Shown in pieces: positions 59,012 through 64,000 of a stretch of DNA of 64,000 nt. The stretch spans positions 19,636,592 to 19,700,591 of the forward strand of contig NC_135554.1 of assembly GCF_964340395.1 (NCBI RefSeq), given 5' to 3'. How positions within the stretch are numbered: the stretch's first letter is position 1; each line of letters begins with the position of its first letter. This DNA comes from Glandiceps talaboti (lineage: Eukaryota > Hemichordata > Enteropneusta > Spengelidae). The notes beneath the pieces were generated by a model, which did no database searches, was not told the origin of the DNA, and saw only the letters and a list, made by a program, of their open reading frames with translations. The position numbers and the translations under genes are program-made.

Positions 59012-59635
59012 CAACATAATCAACATTATTAATTATAATACACCGTACTGTTTGAATCTGATGGTCCTAAGATTACTACTACATGTATCTTATCAGTGGG
59101 ATTCATTAAGAAAATGATTTTCTTCAGAATCAACAATTCATCCTATAAATCAAACCTTTATTTGTCGACGGTGACTCTACTGTCAATGTGGCATGTACAG
59201 ATGAAATACAATATTATATGCAAATAGTACAAGGCAAACCATTTAAGAGTTTTTCACAGATATATACAAATATAAATATATATCCATAACCAAATTTAAT
59301 AATTTCAGTACAGAGCTACTGGAAGATGCAACATGTAGTAGTGTGTCTCAGTATATAAATATTACATAAATCTAGATTATCATATTCCATTGTAACTTTT
59401 CCTTTTTGTAAAGAATTGAAGAAATTGAATATACATCCCCGATAGAAATCTGGACTTTTAAAGAAGTCAATTAATTTACAGAACCCTCCTGACTATAATT
59501 GGAATTTCTAAGGTATCCTAGCCCACAGCCTTGGCGATCTGGATTGCATGAACATGTCATCACTAATTGAGTTAGATTGGCAATTCTTTCGGCTAAAGAT
59601 ATCTAGTTATCATAGTGATAGGATGTGCTGTGTTC

Positions 59636-59637
<2 letters not shown>

Positions 59638-59672
<35 letters not shown>
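59638..59672. repeat. AC microsatellite
   Basis: A pure (AC)n run. Confidence 0.95.
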
Positions 59673-59673
<1 letters not shown>

Positions 59674-60324
59674 ATGACATTCACAAGCCATTAGCGGTCC
59701 AAGTGCAACAAACCCGCGGGCTTGCCTGGCGAAAACGGGTGTCATAAAAGTTGTTTGCATCTCTAAAGCTGTTTGTAGCGTTACTTATAATAGCCTAATA
59801 AATTGATAACAACTGATATAAGACGGAGATAAGGTTTGCCTCAATTGCAGTCCATGCAGATGGCCGAATAGAGGTTTTACAGCTGTTTACTTGTGTTATG
59901 TAAGAGCCCATCATCACATGTGTAAATATTGGTACTCTTTGATAACAAGTCAACTTGCTTGGCTAATGGCTTGTCCCAGTAATGCACACACACACATACT
60001 TCTTTACTGACTGGGTCATCCTACATACAACAAATACTAGGGTCAGTATAGAAGCAAAGTACTATGCATACATCATTGTACTCCACAGTTCAACAGTAAT
60101 TGGGGCTCAAAGGTTATACATCTATCAAGGACAGAGTGGCTCTGAAAAGAGTTGTTTACTTTGGGTGTCAATCTAGTTGTCACATGCACTCACCGGTTAA
60201 AACGAGGGCACTTTCATTAAACTCAATTGACTAGGGTGTAGCGCATAATTCTGTCATATATATGTTGTTTGTGCATCGGTAGTAAACACTAATTTAATAT
60301 AGAATGAGATATACAGAGACAAAA

Positions 60325-60598
60325 TATGATATGATATGAAATGATATGATATGATATGATATGATATAATATATGATGATATGATATATGATTGATAAAT
60401 GATATGATGTATGTGATATGATATGGTATGTTATGGTATGATATATGATATGATATATGATATATGATATAATATGATATGATATGATATATGATATGAT
60501 GTGATATGATATGTGATATATAATATGATATGATATGATATGATATGATATGATATGATATGATATGATATGATACGATATGATATGATGTGATATGA
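60325..60598. repeat. TGATA pentanucleotide repeat
   Basis: About 270 bp of (ATATG)n with variants. Minus-strand frames reading SYHIISYHII are artefacts. Confidence 0.97.
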
Positions 60599-61078
60599 AC
60601 GGATGCTGATTATGCATACAACTTGGCTCATACATTAACACTGGCAAGTTAAAATGTCAAAACTATGGTGAAATGTTCCAAATCACACTGTTAGAAGTTA
60701 TCAATGTTATCAATAGTTCACTGCAGTGCAACTACCACAAATGTGTGTTTTTATGATGTTGTAATGTTTAACGACATGTTTACGTTACAAAAGGCAATGT
60801 GTCCAAACGAGCTGCATAACTTTTTCACTGTTTACACTGATGACGATGATCGATGTTATGGTAATCCATGAACTGAATGGGAAACCATATTTTTACAATG
60901 TGTTTTATTATTTATGGCAGTAGCCACAGCAAGTCTACTTGATGCAAGCTAAATGTGTGATGGTGTTTTCAAGTTTCTAAAATGTATGGATTTCGTATTA
61001 CTGTACTTTGATATCACACCCTGGGAATATGAGGGTCTATGTATATGATAAAATATAATGAATGATGATGTGCAATTT

Positions 61079-61113
61079 GGTGTGGTGTGGTGTGATGTGA
61101 TGTGATGTGATAC
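61079..61113. repeat. TGTGG/TGATG pentanucleotide run
   Basis: (TGTGG)n passing into (TGATG)n. Confidence 0.85.
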
Positions 61114-63453
61114 CATACAATGCAATTGTGCTATAATTATAGAATATTACTGCATAATACAATAGTTTCATATGTTGAGATTAAATCTGCGAAAAAATAA
61201 AAGTGTATACAGTTAAAGTTTACAACTGAATTAAATACGATAATTATTAAGTGTAATGCCGTGTAGTGTCCTGTGTTTGACCGTTTGTTGTTTTGACCAG
61301 AAATCGTGGGGAAAAGTATTTAAATTGTATGCTATTTGGCTTCTCTAAATTTTTGGTTCGCAACAAAATACACACTTTTACAATTTTCATTCAGTAATAA
61401 GTTCTCCCTATAGCTAGTATGTACATATCTCAATATATTCATGGTGCTAACATCCTATTCCCATTCATGAATTTAAATGGTACATTACCTTGGTCATGGC
61501 CTTCTTTCTGTAGTACATGAATTCACTTTAATATATTCATGACAAACAGTGAATGGAGACATCTAACATATACACTGCTAACGTTGATTGAATACATTCA
61601 TTGAAAATCACAGGGAACTGACATGTTCTTAGTAACACATACTATAAACGAAATCAGATTTGCAGTGTTTTGCAATTTGCAAGTTATATGATACATTTTG
61701 TTCTGTGCATGCAGGCAGGCAAGTGATATTCTTGTAACTGTATCACTTCACTATTCATGTACAGTATAGAGTTTGCTATTAAAATATAGTTATAGTCTAA
61801 AGTCATACATTCTTTCACTAAAGTCATACCCTCTCATCTCTGCAAATCTTGGGTTTCATGTCTATAAAAAAAAATGTGGGGAAATTGAATACTGCTTGTG
61901 ATGTGATTATAAGTAATTCCTGACTTTTCTACTGTACTGTTAAAAATCAAATAACATTATGTATGAGTCAGGTTACACAGGCACGCTTATTACTCTTGAC
62001 TAGATAGAATATCGTTTAATTTCAATTATATGTGTAAATACATGTAATATATACTAAACTGTGTACACATTTAAAGAAAAAAATATGTGATATAATATAT
62101 ACCCTGGTCATTCTACATCACAACAATGCGTATTTATGTCATTTCTTCAACAGGGCTCGAGATATGAGTGAAAAAAATTCAAAGTTGCCATTATTTATCT
62201 GATAAGCAAAAAATTATGCTTGCTCAGGTGTATTTATATTATTTGCCAATGATTATTTTTTTTGTTAATAGTCAGAAAATATTTGTGACCTAACAGTTCG
62301 GTCAATTTTTCGTCTTCAATTTGCAGTGACAACTGAGTACCCTGCATTACTCACATTTCCTGCTGAACAAGTAAAAGCATTGGGAATAATACCTAATTGT
62401 GAATAGTGACATGATATTTGAGTTAGGATCAACCTCACTGATGATGGTACTTGACACATGGGTTAAGGATAGTTACTTCTCTGCAGAGATCAATTTAGTG
62501 CTTCAAAATGACATCACATCTCCAGTTCTTGTCAAAACAAAATTAAAAGGCCAGGAACAAAGGCGAGGCTGATTTCATCTTTGCTACAATGGTCTATGGC
62601 TCAGGAGACCTAAAAAGTAATTGTAAACGATCCTGGCTGCATTGTGTATTCCTTGTGAGATAGTCTAGTTTAATATAAATTGGCAAATCAGGCTTAAAAC
62701 AGACCTGCTGTACACTGGGGTGAGCCATTTTGGTAAAGAAAATTGTCTGAAAACAAGACTTAGTTCAAATTATTCGAATTTCAAGACTTTCATTCTGCAG
62801 CTAGTTCTTGGATGTGTTAATTAGGAAAAAGTATGTGCATGAGAAACACATGTACACACACACACACACGTGACAGCCCCATTCCTATAACTCCCTCTTT
62901 AATACTAGTACTGCCTAGTGGGGGGCTAAAATGTATCATAAAAAATTCATGTTAAGATAACACAACAATACAGAAATTCTTACCTACCTTTACAAATCCT
63001 ACACCCTAGCTTTGACAGACATGTTTATTAGAATCTATCAGATTCAGTAATATCATCACATATTGTCTTTTTTGGCCTAAAGCAAACATTAAATTTACTG
63101 AAATCCATCATGCACACAAACTCATCGGTCAACAGATTGCAGACTACCCGGTGAGAAACATATTGCAATTTTGTTGTTTGACAATTTTGATGCTACTATA
63201 ACTGTTGACAAGACAATGAAAATGATGCAGATAGAACTAACAGGAAACCAAGTATGACATCAGCAAAGTAATATCCTGTATAGAACATCCATTAATGGGA
63301 TGTAAATTGTCATTTAAAACCCACCATGAATCATTTTGTACATACTAATTTGATCTTATGTAATGCTTTATGCACAGCCATAAACTGTTAATACACATAT
63401 CAATCACTGACGTAATAGCTATACTTTGACCTCAGACATCACTTTGTCCATTA

Positions 63454-63775
63454 GGCCATAAAAAAAAGAGAATCATTTCCAGTTAGGACATTTTGTCTAA
63501 AGTGGTGCGATGAGGCAATTTTTTTATTTTTTATTCTCAACAAAGTCCTGTCACTAAATCTACTATTTTTGACAGTTACTTTAGAGCAAGTGTGTATGTC
63601 GGGCAGATGTCATTTGCTTGTTCGTGATTGGCTCTGCAGTTGTCTTATCTGAAGTAGGGAGGGTTATTTTGCAAACTGCATGGGCTGAACAAACACACAC
63701 AAAAAAAGACAGGCGCGAGGGTATTTTATAAGTGATGCATGTGCTGACCAGAAAGACTTCTTTCTTTTTTTGGCC
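63454..63775. mobile_element. PIF/Harbinger-like MITE, copy 4
   Basis: 322 bp, ends GGCCATAAAAAAAA...TTTTTTGGCC, flanked by TTA on both sides (63451-63453 and 63776-63778). It shares its interior with the other copies and has a small internal deletion. Confidence 0.9.
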
Positions 63776-64000
63776 TTATCAATCATTTCTATTATACTAT
63801 ATATCTACACTGATGTATGCTAACTGTATCAAATCATCTGTAATAACTTTGTAAAGTCACAAACTAATTAAGGTACAGAGACTGCACTTAAAGGTTAATA
63901 ATAGTACTCTGTCCACTGATATACAAATTACATGTATATATACTACATTTGTACATAGACATTTATATTAACATTGTTGCATCACAAGGAAACACACTGT

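Larger units (their letters stand above)
44275..64000. other. Right flank: no recognised exon; SSUH2 upstream region
   Basis: I read both strands for exons with splice sites and family motifs and found none I can support. The region holds microsatellites, degenerate tandem repeats and several inverted-repeat elements, listed separately. It may include non-coding 5' exons and the promoter of SSUH2, because an acceptor precedes the SSUH2 start codon. Confidence 0.5.

Overview
This is animal (metazoan) nuclear DNA. It is AT-rich and full of microsatellites, minisatellites and short inverted-repeat elements, with multi-exon genes that have GT-AG introns. The proteins match bilaterian families and the repeat landscape looks like a marine invertebrate, but the sequence alone does not fix the phylum. 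I found no bacterial, phage or viral genes.

Three genes are supported. (1) Minus strand, 453-10343: the 5' nine coding exons (1110 residues) of REXO1, the Elongin-A-binding RNA exonuclease. It has an N-terminal CCCH finger, a long low-complexity region with repeated PTPLGE/EYDP motifs, a glutamine tract, the conserved central domain and a CxxC...CxxH zinc cluster. The exonuclease domain itself lies beyond the left edge. (2) Plus strand, 15944-18172: an uninterrupted 742-residue F-box/leucine-rich-repeat protein, with a probable non-coding first exon ending at 10795 and a second exon starting at 14686. Its presumed 5' end faces that of REXO1 across about 400 bp, so the two may share a promoter. 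(3) Minus strand, 25864-44274: a complete 11-exon, 442-residue SSUH2 homologue, reconstructed exon by exon with matching phases. It has six CxxC pairs in two evenly spaced triads. Genes 2 and 3 converge tail to tail.

The rest is introns, long flanks and repeats. The right 20 kb (44275-64000) shows no convincing exon. Repeats include four copies of a PIF/Harbinger-like MITE, each with a 3-bp TTA or TAA duplication, a hAT-like element, several foldback elements, and tandem arrays.

The most interesting signals are tandem arrays placed within genes. In SSUH2, the last 18 nt of exon 4 and its 5' splice site are duplicated several times into the next intron, giving a ladder of decoy donors or in-frame microexon candidates. 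One REXO1 intron holds 14 perfect CArg-box (SRF-type) sequences in a row. The F-box gene is immediately preceded by about 18 copies of a 28-bp unit carrying an RFX-type CCTAGCAAC half-site.
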